From Akanthomyces muscarius (Eukaryota > Ascomycota > Sordariomycetes > Hypocreales > Cordycipitaceae), in contig NC_079244.1 of NCBI RefSeq assembly GCF_028009165.1, positions 3,720,001 through 3,784,000 of the forward strand: DNA of 64,000 nt. The letters are read 5' to 3'. The number at the start of each line of letters is the position of its first letter. Position 1 is the stretch's first letter. The notes below the pieces were generated by a model, which did not search any database, was not told where the DNA came from, and saw only the letters and a list, made by a program, of their open reading frames with translations. Below are positions 49,895 to 63,180 of the stretch, piece by piece. The position numbers and the translations under genes are program-made.

Positions 49895-52800
49895 AACGCG
49901 TCACAAGCTACCAAGATTAAAAAGAAAAAGAAATCCGAGCGGCGGAGGACTGGCGGCGAAACAGCCTGTCATGGGCGATTCCTGGTGGCGACTACCTTCG
50001 CACAGCCTCTCACAGGAAGCACCCACACGCTCAACGCCAAGCACTCATCCGGCCCCGGAAAAAACCTCTATGCGCAAGAAGCTTGCTTTAAAAAATTGTA
50101 CCATTACCTTTGGAGTTTTGTATTTGGGCAGGGTTTCCAACGTTTGGGAGCGCGGTTGCATTAAAGACACATACTGGTCTGCGGGGTTATGCATTGTGTT
50201 GGGGCAAAGCCTTTGTTTTCTGATTTTAACACGGCGCAACAAGACACTGCACAGGAATTTGGGGTGCAAATACAAGCAGGGCTTTTCATGACATGACTAT
50301 GGGTTACAAATATATAGACAGGATATCGGAGTTATTTTGACAGCTGTTGATTTCAGCAGGTGCATTTTCGGGAACAGCATGCAGTTTGGTTTTGTCAAGA
50401 CACTAGTTTACTTTCATCACAACTGTTGATACCACTTTTTTTGCACATACACATACAAAGATACCAACGAGTTTCCACGCTATAATCCGAGCTTCGTTTC
50501 ACCTGGTGCGTGCTTTTTTTTTCTGTCTTTGCATTGCGTGCTCCAAAAGGAAGCGGCCAGTTTGGTCGGCCACCAGAAACGCAACCACATACCACGGTCG
50601 CGACGAGGTAGCATAGATACTACGTTGTAGGATGTGCTTCGTAAGGGACAGGAGAGCAGATAGGGAATAGCAGGGATCCTATTCTATCTCGATTATTTTT
50701 AACAACTTCTGACAAAGTGTGGGGAGGGGTGTCTCGAAAACAGAGGACGCGCGAGCAGGAGATGGACGACCAACTTGAAACAATGACAACATGAAGCAGA
50801 GCGCGAAAGTGCGGTCAATACCAGTAGAAGCTATGGAATCAACGGAGAGCCCCGGCAGAACGAATCACAGACGGGCAAAGGAGGGGACAAGGGGAGGGGG
50901 GCGTCTGCCAACTACCTTGTCTATCTCATGGCATGCAGAGCGACGACTACACTAGTTGGTTGGCGAGAGGGGATCTGTCGATCTGGCTGTGCATGTACGG
51001 TCTCGTTGCCGATGCGGTCGCGACAGCGCACGTGTTTGCGAGACTATGGGGATCTTGTTACGTTGTATTCCGGTGAAGAGTAAAATGATTTTTTTTTTAT
51101 TCTGCTAATTTTACCGGAATCGTTAGTGAGATTGGGTTTTGGAGGGCGAATTGGAAGGCGGAATGGTGTGTGCTGCGCTTTGACGGCCAGAGTGGATAAC
51201 CAGCCAACTAACTGCGAATGAGACAGGCGAGGGTGTGTGTGGGCTGCCTTTACGACGAGTTGGTCAAGCAAGTAGAGTCCATGGGCAAGGCATTGTCTAG
51301 AATCAGCATTGCGAGCAAATAGTGGCAGAAACGTGGGTATGATGTGCGAGCATCATGCGCCTACAACGGACCGATGGGTACGTCTTGGCTTTCCTTGGGA
51401 CTGCTACGTGCCATCGTCTATCGTTTTATTCGTTACTCCATGACGAGCTAAGGGGAAAAAAAATCGACTGAATGAATGAGAAGAGAAAAAAAAAAAGAGC
51501 GGAGCAAAGAATTGGTATAGAGAGGGTCGGGGGGGCAAGAACCCGATGATGGTGCAAAACACGTCAGGACACAGACGTCCCCCGACAGGGGCCAACCATG
51601 TCCGTGGGAACCAAAGAGGTGGTTGAACTGTCGACGTGTGGCTTTCCGGGCCGTCCGCATGCCCTCGTGTCATGAGGGGATCTGGGCGGTACAGAGATTT
51701 GATGTGCCTGCTGGGGATCTGACTAGTTACCCGAGATGCAGACTGTAGGAAAGCAGGAAAGCTGCGGTGTGAGATTGAAAGTGATATAGCAGCATGCAGT
51801 AGATCATATGCAGCCCGCCACTACGGAAGCGAGCTTGTCGGGGCAGACCAACGGCGAAGAGCTCAACGGCGGAGATGGGTATGACTTGCATGTGCAATGT
51901 GGCAAGGCAGAATACTGGTAGAAGGAAGAAAAGAAGCAGAAAAGGAGCCCCTAGCATCGGCCCAAATCATAAAGTAAATCGGAAAATCTCAGAGAGGGGA
52001 AGGGGTACCGATGGCTGGGTGCCTAATGAACCAGGGTTCGACTGGCTGGTTCGACTCTTCCATGCGTTCCTCTTTTTCCCCCTTCGTCTTTCTTGTTGCG
52101 CTACCGAGCTGTCATGCCGAGCGAGTAATGGGCGAGAGGGAGACTGCAGTCTTGATGCGACTCTACTCCGTACGACTCTCGCGCAACCAGCCAGTCGGGA
52201 GCCGAGGCCCTCTTTTTTCCCAACTCTTCTTTTTCCTTTCTCCGGTGGATAGTAACATTTGAACCATGAGAAGAAGAGATTTTTTCTTTCTTTCTTTCTA
52301 TTATAAATAAAAACGTTGCGTAGGAGAAAGGCCAAGCGGAGCAGCCACACCACTTCCTGCTGGTTTGGAAACGTGAACGTGCAGTTGGGTGGCGTCAAGC
52401 TTTTGGGGGGCTTGTTGCATGCGATGGAGAATTGTAGCAAACCTCTTCCAGGCTATTCAATCGAGGCTCAGTCTCTGCTGGCTGCATCGTCAACCTCTTT
52501 GTCGTCTCGTTCATGTACATGCAGAAACACGCACATACGCAACCTGGTTAGCCCCGCCGGCCGGTGCCATCTCAAGGGTCGGCTATTGCACGGCTAATGG
52601 ATCGAGATGGCTGCATGGCAAGGCGGCCAGGGATGGTGTGTGCGTTTGCCTTGGACAACTTGCATGTGCATGAGCAAGTCTTTGTGGAAAAGGGGAACAA
52701 CAGCGGTGTACATCACCAGAAGGATTCCTGAATGAATCAGAACGAGCATCTCCGCCCCTTTCCCCCTTTGGAGCTGTCGTCTTTACCGAGCAGAGTTGCG

Positions 52801-55800
52801 AGCTGCATAATGACATGGTTCGAGGCGCACCCGCCCTCACACACACACGAGGCACTCGAAACGTTGGCCCAGAAGTAAACCGTTGCATCGACGACACCAC
52901 ACCTTCTAGAAGCCTGCCCCCCCCCCCCCCGAACCACACAACTCAGGAACGCGACGAACCCATCAGGCTGCATGTCTTGGAATAGTTTGGCTTTCGCAGA
53001 TTGCGCACTTGACCAAAAGAAAATTCCCACCCTAAGATGGGACCAATGTTTTTTTTTCTATCTCTTCTCTTTTCGGCTCTAGCCATTTACGTTCGTCAAG
53101 ACCCCCTCTCCTGCCTCCTCCTCCTCCCTTGATGGGCGGGCATGTTTCATCACTACAGAAATAGCAGCAGAGCAGAAACCAGCGCGGGCTGAGCAACCAC
53201 GACAGGCTCGTGTGTGAGCATATGCCGGTTTCAACTGAGCTCGCCGCAGTCGAAGGAGGGAAAAGAGGAAAAGGCTGCTGGGCTGTGAGTTGCCCTGCTG
53301 CTGCCTCAGCCCCATTCCCGTCATAATTGCCGCGAGTTATTGCCAAGACCTTGGACTTCTGGGCTGGCTGAGATGTGCGTGTGTGTCTGTGTCTGTGTGG
53401 CTGATAACCAGACAATGCACACTGCATATCACAAGTAGCAGGCTGCAGAGCATGTCAATTATCTGCTGTTTTCAACGTCACCTCAAAGCCACATCGTTCA
53501 ACCATCATGCGCAACTGATAGGGACAGGAAAAGTCGCTATTGCCTAGCACCAAACCGGACCTCCCATCAAAACCCCTCACACTCAGACCGAGGCTGGACA
53601 GCGTCCTGAATGCACTGGAATGCGCTCCAGACAGCCGGATCATCGGTGCGAGGGTGTGTGTGTGCAAGGTGGAGACGAAACTTCTTTCCCCTCTTCGTGA
53701 CGAGCTTTTTTGCCTTTTCTTACTGTTTTCGTGGCTATTGAGTTTTTGACAGCTCAGGTGGCGTCCAACGGTCACAGCCCATTGTTTCCTGGTAGGCTTT
53801 CACTTCTGTGATTCTGCACCTGGTTGGTGGCGTACCAGCAACTAACTAACGTTAGTTGGAAGTACGTACCGCCAATACAAGCATCCCGTAGCGTTGCCAC
53901 CGAAAGCTTGTTGGCGAAAAAGGTTTAGTGGTCCTTGCTTCATCGCCCTCTGGGCTCGCGCGCCTCAGGTTCAATGCTCGAACAACCAACCACCGCTACG
54001 AGAACATATGTAGCCTCGATAAGATGCAAGTCTCCAGCTGGAGGCGCTAAAACAAACGAAGGCGTTTTCCTTTCTAGTTTTTTATCCATGGACAGAAGCC
54101 CTTTGCCGTCTTTCATTGGCTGGAGGGGGGGGCGTGCGACGGAACTTTCCATGGCTGAGCACGCAATGGCGCACAAACTAGTGAGCAGCTTGACGCCAGC
54201 GAGGTTCCGACGATGCGCTGCCGTAGGCAATAAAGCCATCTTGCGGGCGTTGCCTCAGCTGGAAGGGGCTGAATTCGGCATTCTACACGAGAAGACAAGA
54301 AAAAAAAAAAAAAAAAGGAAACACCGGAAAGACTCATTCAAGGCATTTGCCACAAAAGCTACGGATGAAGCGGCCGCAAATGCAGAATCCGGTAATTAGC
54401 CCAGCGACAGTGCTGTTTCTAGGTCTCTTGCTGTTTGAGCCGTGGTACCCGACGGCAAGTCACAAACTCGATGATACGAGCGATTGTCTGGCCGGGGAAC
54501 ATGCCGTTCCTGCATCTTCCCCTGGGTATCCTGGCGCGGCGTCGTTGAAACCAGCCGCAATGCTCGAGCCTGTCGGATTGCACCAATTACAAAAAGATAC
54601 CGCCGAGTACCTCTGCCGTCAGAGACCAGTACGCGCCGGCGCAGCGGCCAACACACCTCCCCTCAACAGCCGACGCCACGCCTTGCACAATAGGAAGGTC
54701 GTTAATGCTGAGTGGAAACATCGCAATCACGGCAGACAGCAACAGAGAACAGACTCGACGCTAAAATCGCCCCGCGGGATAATCTTGCAGCCTTCCGCTG
54801 TAGAGCCTGTGTGAGTCCACGACTATCATCATTCGGCGATGTATGGGTGAGCTGAGCTGGAGTGAGGCTTGTACGCCGCGCCCCTCGTTCTCCTCGTTCT
54901 TTTCGCTATAGCTTGGCCATTTTAGCGCACCTTTTCGTTGCCGTGCTGAAAGTCAAAGTCGGGTGACTGAGGGCGCCCGCTCCGTCGCAGAGCGCTAGCT
55001 TCCCGCGCAAGGTGGCCAATGTCTCTTGTCAAATTGTCCTATGCCAGAGTTTCCCGCGCTTGCCGGCCGGAAACACTTGTGGACGTCATCACGACTGTTT
55101 GACAGTTGCTGACACTGACAAGGCTGGCAAGGCTTTGCCCGCCGGATACCCAGGGCCGCTGCAAGGCGCCCCTTTAACGAGGGGGGCTGAAAAGCAGGCA
55201 GCGCCGCGCAAGCATCATCCCTACTCGGTCAAGCCCCGACTGACCGATGCACCCGCAGCTATTACTGCAACAGGGCAAGATTCGCAGAGACAGATTCGCG
55301 TCTTGCATTTCGCGCTGCCAGAATCACCGAGAAAGTGCGGAGAAGGGGGGAAACAAGACACGCTTGCTAGGACATCTTAGGCTGCCTTGACGGCCGCTCA
55401 CCTCTCAACCGTTTCGAAGAATGCACCGTACGAGTAATACACTGACGCCGTGATACCAAATTGCAAACTCTATCAATCTATATAGTCTTCGGATTGGGCG
55501 AGGCCTGTTGCACAGATCGCCGAGTATCAGGGCTTTCCCCTGCAACGACCCTGCAACGAAGCGACAATTAAGCAAGGTCCCCCGGTCAGGATCTGCCGTT
55601 CTTTCTATCCGTGCAAGTTAATTTGCACCAATATCTCTTTCAGCGCTGAGTCACCATCCTCTCGTGGAAAGCCGTCTGGTGACTGACGCGCGGATTCGAG
55701 CCTTTGAGATGCTTTGCATCTATCCACCGGCTCGCCCGCCACAATCCGTGGACTGAGTCCGAAACTTGGTATCACGGCGTTATCACTCGTACTGTGCGTT

Positions 55801-56063
55801 CGAAACCGTTACGTGGCGCTTCGTTCATCAATCTTACCATGGGCCACCAGCTGTGTCACTAACTACACCCTCAAAGTCTGCTGAGAGCTCACTACTCCTT
55901 TTCAGCTTGAGTGTTGAATGGTCAATGCTTGCCCGCCGCCTGGATCAAGCATCGCAGCGGTGTCCAATGATCAACTGATACCCGGTTTCCATACCTCCCA
56001 CTTTCAAACAGAAGACAGGATGGTGAAAGCAGGCACCGCGCCCCGTAACGGCAGACTGGTTGA
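49895..56063. other. gene-poor region
   Basis: No gene is supported. After about 500 bp of probable bZIP 3' flank, I see only short, domain-less ORFs (for example 53935-54399 and 54347-54814 plus, the latter opened by TTG). There are simple tracts: TTTC repeats near 52283-52300, a C14 run at 52917-52930 and an A17 run at 54300-54316. A GGTTCGACTC word near 52047 resembles a tRNA B box but no cloverleaf forms. Confidence 0.5.
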
Positions 56064-56903
56064 ATGGGTACTCTGTCCACATCCTGCTCATCCTTTCTTC
56101 TCGTCGTCTCGTCCCTCCACATCTGCAACAATCTAGAAGCAAATCTGGAAGCTCCGCCCTGGCGTCTGCAATGCCGATACCCACTTGCCGACCAGTTTTT
56201 TTCCTTGTCTCAACCTGTGAGCGTGACCTGCAAAAAAAGGGCGGATACTGGTAAATGGGGCCTAGACGAGCCAAGCCGGCGCAGAAGGGGGCCGCCGTTG
56301 GAAAATGGTAGCTCAGAGCGAAAAAGGGCGAAGACATCACCAGAAAATGAGACGATGCGCATGCATTCTCAGCTTGGCAGAATTAGCAGCGTTTTGCTAA
56401 AAGCAAAGTTCCGACCTGTCCTCTGTAGCGGCGATTCGGAAGGCGCAGTTCCGACCAGGGAAAAAGGGCCTGCCTGTCGCCGCGAACTCGCCGAGCTTCG
56501 GCAATGGGGTGTGGGTGGCTGGCAGCCTGAGCTGCAAGCCTCCAACTCTCGGTTCAGCGCAACGGCCATCAGTGGCTGGGAGCTGGCGAGCGAAAAGGGG
56601 CCGACCAAGCCCGGATGTCGTTCGGGCGGTAGCCGGGCCCTCGTATCTGAGGTGGTCCAAAGCCAAGGAGACGCAAAACAAGGGCAGAGACTAGGTGCTT
56701 ACTGGTACAGGGCGGGCGTGTGTAAAGGCTCCCCCAGAGCAGACCACTTGCGCCAGCGCTATGCTAAAACAATGGTGACTATGCGCCTATCGCGAGCTGT
56801 ACTTGCCGGCCTGTATGTACATCTTGTGTGGCGTGGCTTGTACCTCTGTGTTCTCAGTACTGGTACTCGCTGTTGTGGCGGTGCGCTCTCTCCCCGTGTC
56901 TGA
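56064..56903 (+). CDS. long uninterrupted ORF of unknown status (279 codons)
   Basis: The ORF runs from ATG 56064 to TGA 56901-56903 and is the longest in any gene-less stretch of this window. The product is basic with scattered Cys and Ser, short basic patches (SRRRRGPP, SERKRAKTSP) and a hydrophobic segment near the C terminus (VLAGLYVHLVWRGLYLCVL). Codon use is mixed and lacks the G/C-ending bias of the firm genes, which argues against coding. No family is recognised. It may be a young orphan gene or chance. Confidence 0.25.
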   Translation: MGTLSTSCSSFLLVVSSLHICNNLEANLEAPPWRLQCRYPLADQFFSLSQPVSVTCKKRADTGKWGLDEPSRRRRGPPLENGSSERKRAKTSPENETMRMHSQLGRISSVLLKAKFRPVLCSGDSEGAVPTREKGPACRRELAELRQWGVGGWQPELQASNSRFSATAISGWELASEKGPTKPGCRSGGSRALVSEVVQSQGDAKQGQRLGAYWYRAGVCKGSPRADHLRQRYAKTMVTMRLSRAVLAGLYVHLVWRGLYLCVLSTGTRCCGGALSPRV

Positions 56904-59900
56904 CTGAACATGCAATGAAATGCGCTAGGGCAGGATCTGGCTTCCTGCAGCAACGACTGTCAGTGTACACTGGACAAGCAGCATGAGGATCGCCTCACAG
57001 TTGGCCGACTGAGACAGGTACCCGACGTCATTGCACATGCAGTTGGGCTCTGCTCGTTCGTTTCTTTTTTTAGGGCTGTCTCCGTAGCGATGCCCAAGTC
57101 TCATATCCTGATATCAAAGCATGAACAGGGATGTGGTGCCAGCCAGGAGAATACCGAAAGACATTGTGTTTACACAGTGCCCTGCAGGACCGCTGGAAGA
57201 AGTGACGCAAGTCGGCAGAAACAACGCAACGTGAGGCTGCATTGCCCCAGTGTAGCATGTCAATCCAACAGACTCATGCTGCCCGAGCAAATGCCGTCCT
57301 GTCTGAGCATGATTATTATTAGTCTTGCTGCATTGCTCTGCTTCCATGTAACATGGCGTTCTGCCCCAGCCCAGCGATTTCCAAGTTGGTGCTTCGCCAG
57401 CAAGCTATTGAAAATCGACGTGCTGCTCCCGCCCTTGCTGCCTGTTAGTAACGATGCATCAGAGGGACGGCGCGCGGAGGCCAAACACCGAACGCTGATC
57501 CTTGTCGCGCAGGGATCAAGGGTCCGGCCTTCTGGAAGCAATGGAGACGTGTGTGTGGAGGTCTGGAGAGCTGGCTGAGTGGCTGGCGAGACAGACTACG
57601 CACGCCACCACCACCACGCAGGAATGGGCGTCACAGACCTACGCGAGTGTACAGAGCTGTGGCAGAAACAAATTGGAATAGATAGCGAGCATTGTCTGGA
57701 TGACGAATGCAATGCTGTCAGAGGAGCATCATGCTTCGTCATGTTCGGTGACTGGTTTAGTTGCTTCAAGCGGCTGCTAGACCACCCCCAAAAAAAATGA
57801 ACGGCCACCGGCGCGGAGATGTCTATTTCCACTAATGCAGCGCACTGGGCGCGCCCGTCGGGGGGGCAGCAGCAAGATTGAACTTTGTTCTAGAAGTCTG
57901 TATGGAAGGAAGTTGCATTCTAGCTCGTCATGCGCCGGGGCGTCGTGGGTATCAACAGGGGACTCGGGCCCCCCTGCACGCCTATCTGCCTTCTAATAAT
58001 AAGGCTTGCGACAGCGCTGTCACGATGGGACTATTATGCGAGCGCTGGGGACGGCGGTCTCGAGGGCTTCCGGGCTTGCTGCGTATTCTACCCCGTAGAC
58101 GAAGTGGTATTGCCGGTCCATGCAGAAGCCACTTTTATCGCCTTGTGTAACGTGAGCTTTTTGTCATCGTCTGAGGCCGGCTTCTTTGGAAGAACTACGA
58201 GGCTTGTTATGCGCCCCGTTTGCATATACATGCCGCCCTGTGAGCTTGCGACGGGCCGCGTGAAATCCGCGTGGTGGGATGAGCGGTCGCCTACACCGGG
58301 CCATGACGAGTATACGGTACGAAGGGGCCGAATATAGAGACCAGAATAGCAGCGATGCAAAGCAGCCAACGGCGCTTTGGAACCCAGGAAGACGGCTACA
58401 TGATGAGACTGTGTCGCGACTATTTCCTCATTGAGCTGTGGGATAGGCTGTTGTAATAGCTGCCCGCTAAAGATTTTTACGACTTGCATGGCGAATTCGA
58501 GAGAGACAAGACACGCCCCCTTTGAGGCTAAAACTCGACACACGGACGTAATTTGCAGTCGGTCTGCACAATCATGACAATACATATAGGATGCAAGAAG
58601 GGAGGGAGATTGGAGTGGACGGCGGTTTTGTAGGGCAGTGATGAGTGTGGTGTGAGTGGTCCCGGAGGGCAAGACTAGTTCCAGCCCAACGGTCTGACGG
58701 AGCGCCGCCAGAAACGAGCTAGAACGTATGGCGTGCTCGGGGAAAACGGACGGCGAACGAAACGGAACGAGATAGGCTATAAACTACTCGAGTACGCAAA
58801 GCGAAATGTGTGAGTTATTTTCTTGCTTTTGCTTCGATTTTGCATGACGATCGAGCGCCGAGAATGCTACCCAAACCACCCGAACGCAAAGATATGACAA
58901 GTGAGAAGAAAGCGACGATAACGGTGACCACGGGGCGCCAGAAACGTAGAAGAGGGTGTGAAGGGCCAGATGGGCTGGCTCAGGGCCCTGTGTGTGTGCG
59001 CGCGCATGGGCCAAAACGGTATAGTCTTACAATCGGGTCAAGACTACCGGCCGTGGTAGGCTTCGTATCATTGCGATGCCTCCGAAGAGACAAGGGAGGC
59101 GTAAATGCCTCTTGGTAGTTGGGGGAAGGCGGTGACCTCCGCCTCACCCTTCTCTTCCGTCTGTCTTGTCTGGTCTGGCGTCATGGACGCCCGGCGCGGA
59201 TTCCAAAGCTTCTGGGCTCAAAACAACGCTTTGCGCGGCTAAAAAAAAGGCCAGCCACCAACTAGTTACTCGAAGCTGTGTGAAAAGTTACCCACCACCC
59301 CAGAGCTAGACAGGATCTCTCGTGGCAGCCCGGCAATTTTACATTTGTGTTTCATGTTGAGACGTTGGCAACGTGGAGAATGTCTGTTATTCCGCGTTCC
59401 AATGCCGCTCTACTAATTTTATTTTTATTTTTGGCGGGCGCATCCGAGGCCTTGGCTTACACGTATTGGGCAAATAAAGTCGACGACTGGTAGAACCTGG
59501 AATGGAGGGGCCAACGACCCAGGTAGCTGCTACTGGTAGCCAGTTGCCAGCCACCGCCAGGTCTGATGATTTACATGGGCCAATTTCGAGCGGCCCCAGT
59601 CTCCCTCTCAGCCTTGTCAAAATTGCCAAACATTTAGCGGCGTGAGATCCAGCAGTGGCTTTTTTTTCCTTCCTGGTCCGCCAAACCCATGCCCATGCAG
59701 AGACGAGAAAGCACAATAACAGAACATGGCCGAACGGTGGCGTTTTTCGTCACCGGATCAGATGATGAGCGTATAGGGTCTTTTTGTAGACGTGTTCTTT
59801 TTTTTCCTCGTCGTTCGACAAGACCCTGTCGGCTTTTGATGCGGTGACTGAAGCTGGGTCGCAGGACCCACGGCCCTATTACGATCCAATCTGCATACCG

Positions 59901-62747
59901 CCGAAGAAGAAAAAACATGCGCAGTGGGCATTGCTGTCCCGCTCAGGAACAATCTTGATAGTCGAGAAGCATGAGAGTACTGGGAAGGGCATCCATCAGC
60001 ATAATCTGGACCGACGGAGCAGCGGGTACCTAACACCGACTTTTATCACCGGCCGTCTCTTTCACATGAGTGCGACCTCGAACAGCAACCATTGAAATTA
60101 GGGAGATGTTTCTCGCGTTCTTCTACTAGCTGGGTTGATTCCGAAGCCGGTGCAGTCCACAAATTTCCGGCGCAGAGGCGGCCTGTGTAACCTCTGGTGT
60201 CGTTCGTCTGTGGAAATGACCAGCGGTCGAACACAGCGTGCTGGTAGACGGCCGAGGGGGACAACTAACCATGGAAAAAAGGTACATGACGGATCTGCCT
60301 GGGTACTTGCGACAAGTACCTCGTCTAAAGAGGCAATTAGTGGGGAGGGGTGTGCGTACGCTTCCTTTGTGGGGCTTCTCCGCTTTTCGGCTGGATATGG
60401 ATCCCTGAGAAGGGTTTTAGAATCTTCGAAAAGTCTTCCATTTCTCGCACCAAGACATGGGTCACCCCTGTTGGCCCCTGCCCCCTGCTCTCTCTGGCCT
60501 ACGCCCCCCCTTGTCTTTTCATTTCGCTGGCCCATTCCACGTGGCAGGCAGATCGCGCCAAGGTCAAGACGGCCGCCCCGGGCGGCGCACGCATCAACCA
60601 CTATTGTGCGTCGCAGGAGCTGGAGATGGGTAAAAAAAAACGTGGCAGATGAAGCAGGAAAAGAGGAATGTAGTGCTGCGCTCCTGAGCTAGTGCTGGTT
60701 TTGGATTAATCTAGTTGTCTTTACTTGGCTCGTTCGTCATTGCCTCGAGCCGTCGGGTGAGTAAGGCGACGGGAAAGAATCCGAGCCTCTATACCCGAAG
60801 GTCTGCGACAAATGCCACTTGCCTTTCGTGCTTGTCAATTTTTATTTTTCGCGGGTTGAGCCTGTGGCCCGGTTTCTTTGGGGACCTTCCATGCATTTTT
60901 TGTGCCTTTTCTTTCAGCTGGAGTGCTGCTTCGCAGGACGGCAGCGCCGGAGGTTGCCGGTTCGTCTGGTGTGGTTTGCCCGGCCCATCAGCCTTCGGTA
61001 AGGCATCGGGCGAAGCGACTACACCGAGGTACTGCGCACGCGACCAACCACTACTTTCGACCCTTTAGCATTCCCATGAGCGGAATCGACTGAAGGAGGA
61101 GGATGCACAGAGTAAAATCTTTAGTTTGGGCGTTGCGTACTGAGTACCATCCGGCTCTCGCCACCTCTGGCAGATCTTTGCATCGTGCCCATCTCCCGCC
61201 GGCATGACTCCTGACACCTACCGTCTTCGGCTTCTCTTTGATGTTCGATTTCGATCGTAAAGGGGCCCAACGTTCTTTTCTCCTAGTGTACCTGGCGTGG
61301 TCACATATTTCTGCAGAAGGTTCCACGCGGAGGCGGAGCAGCACGCGACGAAGTAAAGCCGGGAACCCAGCCGCGGGGCTTGAATCCATCACGACTGAGT
61401 CACGGCACTTGATGGAGCAGAGCTTTGGCGGCGCCGTTGGCTGTCACAACTGGCAAACAGCGAGATCGTCATGGCTCGGTGTCGCAGAGCGTACATGCAG
61501 GAGCGCATCTGCGCGCCCGCTGGTAAGCGCCGCGACAGGTAGATGAACGGCGCGCCCGATAATGCTGCGCATTTGTAGCATAAGCGAGTATTTGACATGT
61601 TTCATATTGATTGTGCATTGAATTCTAGTCGTTGTTTATATCTGCCAAGCTGCCGCGCATACTCTACACGCCTACCCAAAGCCGCCATATCGTCAAGGAA
61701 CCGTAGAGCTGGCGCCTGCATGGCGATCGAAAACGTCCGATTTCCACTAAACCTCTGTTTTCAAACGCCTCATCGCATGGTCAATTCGTACACCCCAACA
61801 TGGATCACCGTTGCATCGCGCGGGGACTCGGCACCAGGTAGCGAGGCAAACTGTCCATTCGCGGCACCGCCACGCCTTCAAAACAAGGTTTCGCAAATTG
61901 CGAACAGTTTGTCGTTCAGGCGAGATGAAACACAACTGCCGTGTTTCGTGGCGATAAAGTAGCCTCGTCGCTCTTCCAGTGAGAAAACCAGCCACAGCAG
62001 CAGGGATGGGTTCCAGTGGAACCGAAAGACTTCTGCAGGGCTGGGGGAGTGTACAATGCGGGCTTCGCCGGCTTCGACGTACACTGGTGAAGGTGCATCA
62101 AAGTGCAATCAGATTAATTTTTATGGCCAGGCGTAGAAACAAACCGCAGCGGATGCCGGCACTGGGCTCTTGGCAGTCGTCGCAATGAATCTGCCGTTAA
62201 CATGAGCATCAATCGTTCCCGTCCCTACCATCAGCCCTACCGAGGCCACCGATGTAGATGTTCGTCACTCGTAGCGTCGTATTCGATAATCGGGATTATC
62301 ATGATGGTCTTGCTTATATCCAAGCGTCGCTCGAATAAGAAGACATCACGCCATGTCGCGCCGCGCCTATCCACTGCCGTATCCACAGCCCACTACTTCA
62401 ATCTCTCCTGGCCCAGAATACTAAAACCGTGCACTTACACGACCAAGTGACGTATCGCTCTCAGGCAAGGCGCAGACATCATGGCAATGCCAAGCCTGCC
62501 ATCCTAGCGCGACGCAGGGAGGGTGTGCAACTGCAGACATGCCTATATGCCGGTGGTTCATTGACGATGTTCCAAAACAAGAAGAGAAAAGAGTCTCAAA
62601 GCGCTGAGAAAACAGAAAACAAACACAAAATAGAGGCCTGAAGCGTCAGTTGTCGCATTCTCGTATTTATCACCTATAGCCGACTACCCTGCCTATATCA
62701 ACGAGATCTTCATCTACCGCAAGGGGTCAAATTGCAGACATGTCTTC
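56904..62747. other. gene-poor region
   Basis: I find nothing I can support as a gene. Overlapping opposite-strand ORFs of 135-194 codons (57930-58337 +, 58088-58672 -, 60098-60601 -, 60135-60692 +) have no recognisable domains. The longest minus one opens with TTG. No tRNA or other RNA gene is evident. Confidence 0.5.
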
Positions 62748-63180
62748 TCATGCGTACGCAATTCCATCCAAGTCGGCTCCGGCGACGACTTCGGCCCTGC
62801 GGGCGAACTCCTTGCCGGCGAGCTGCTCGTGAAATCTGCGTGAACGGTTCTCGGCAGTGGCCCAGGGCTTTGGGCGCCCCCAGGCCGATCGCCCCGAGGG
62901 TTGCGACATGGCACGGCATCAGTTTCCTGCCGAGGCTTTGCCTTTGAGCGGCACTGAGCATGTAATAAAAATAGGTGTCGGCATCGTGCGGCCGCGCGGC
63001 TGCCATGCTGCCGTCATCATCCCGAGACGGTCTTAGCGCACTCGCTCCAGCAGTGCCGCACACGTGGGCGTCGACAAGAGCTACGAACAAGGGGAGTGCT
63101 TCGGGGGGGTTGAGGATCCGTGTGCAGCTCCCGACTCTCTGGGTAGCTCCAAGTATATCGAGAAAGTACTGATACACCAT
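62748..63180 (-). pseudogene. possible frameshifted gene relic of unknown family
   Basis: On the minus strand an ATG at 63180 (context CGGC-ATG-G) opens a frame with increasingly G/C-rich third positions (DADTYFYYMLSAAQ, then HVATLGAIGLG). The coding-like pattern then jumps to the +1 frame, which reads RRFHEQLAGKEFARRAEVVA with strong codon bias and ends at TGA 62750-62748. No GT-AG pair that restores the frame is obvious between the two halves, so a frameshift, a sequencing error or an undetected small intron is needed. Local GC content is higher than the flanks. I do not recognise the family. Confidence 0.35.

Noticed and set aside
52036..52062. GGTTCGACTC word resembling a tRNA B box
   Set aside because: No cloverleaf can be drawn. 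It is a local duplication of GGTTCGACT.
54347..54814. 155-codon plus ORF with a hydrophobic segment
   Set aside because: Opens with TTG, no domain, codon use not like the firm genes.
58088..58672. 194-codon minus ORF
   Set aside because: Opens with TTG, no domain, and a plus-strand ORF overlaps it.
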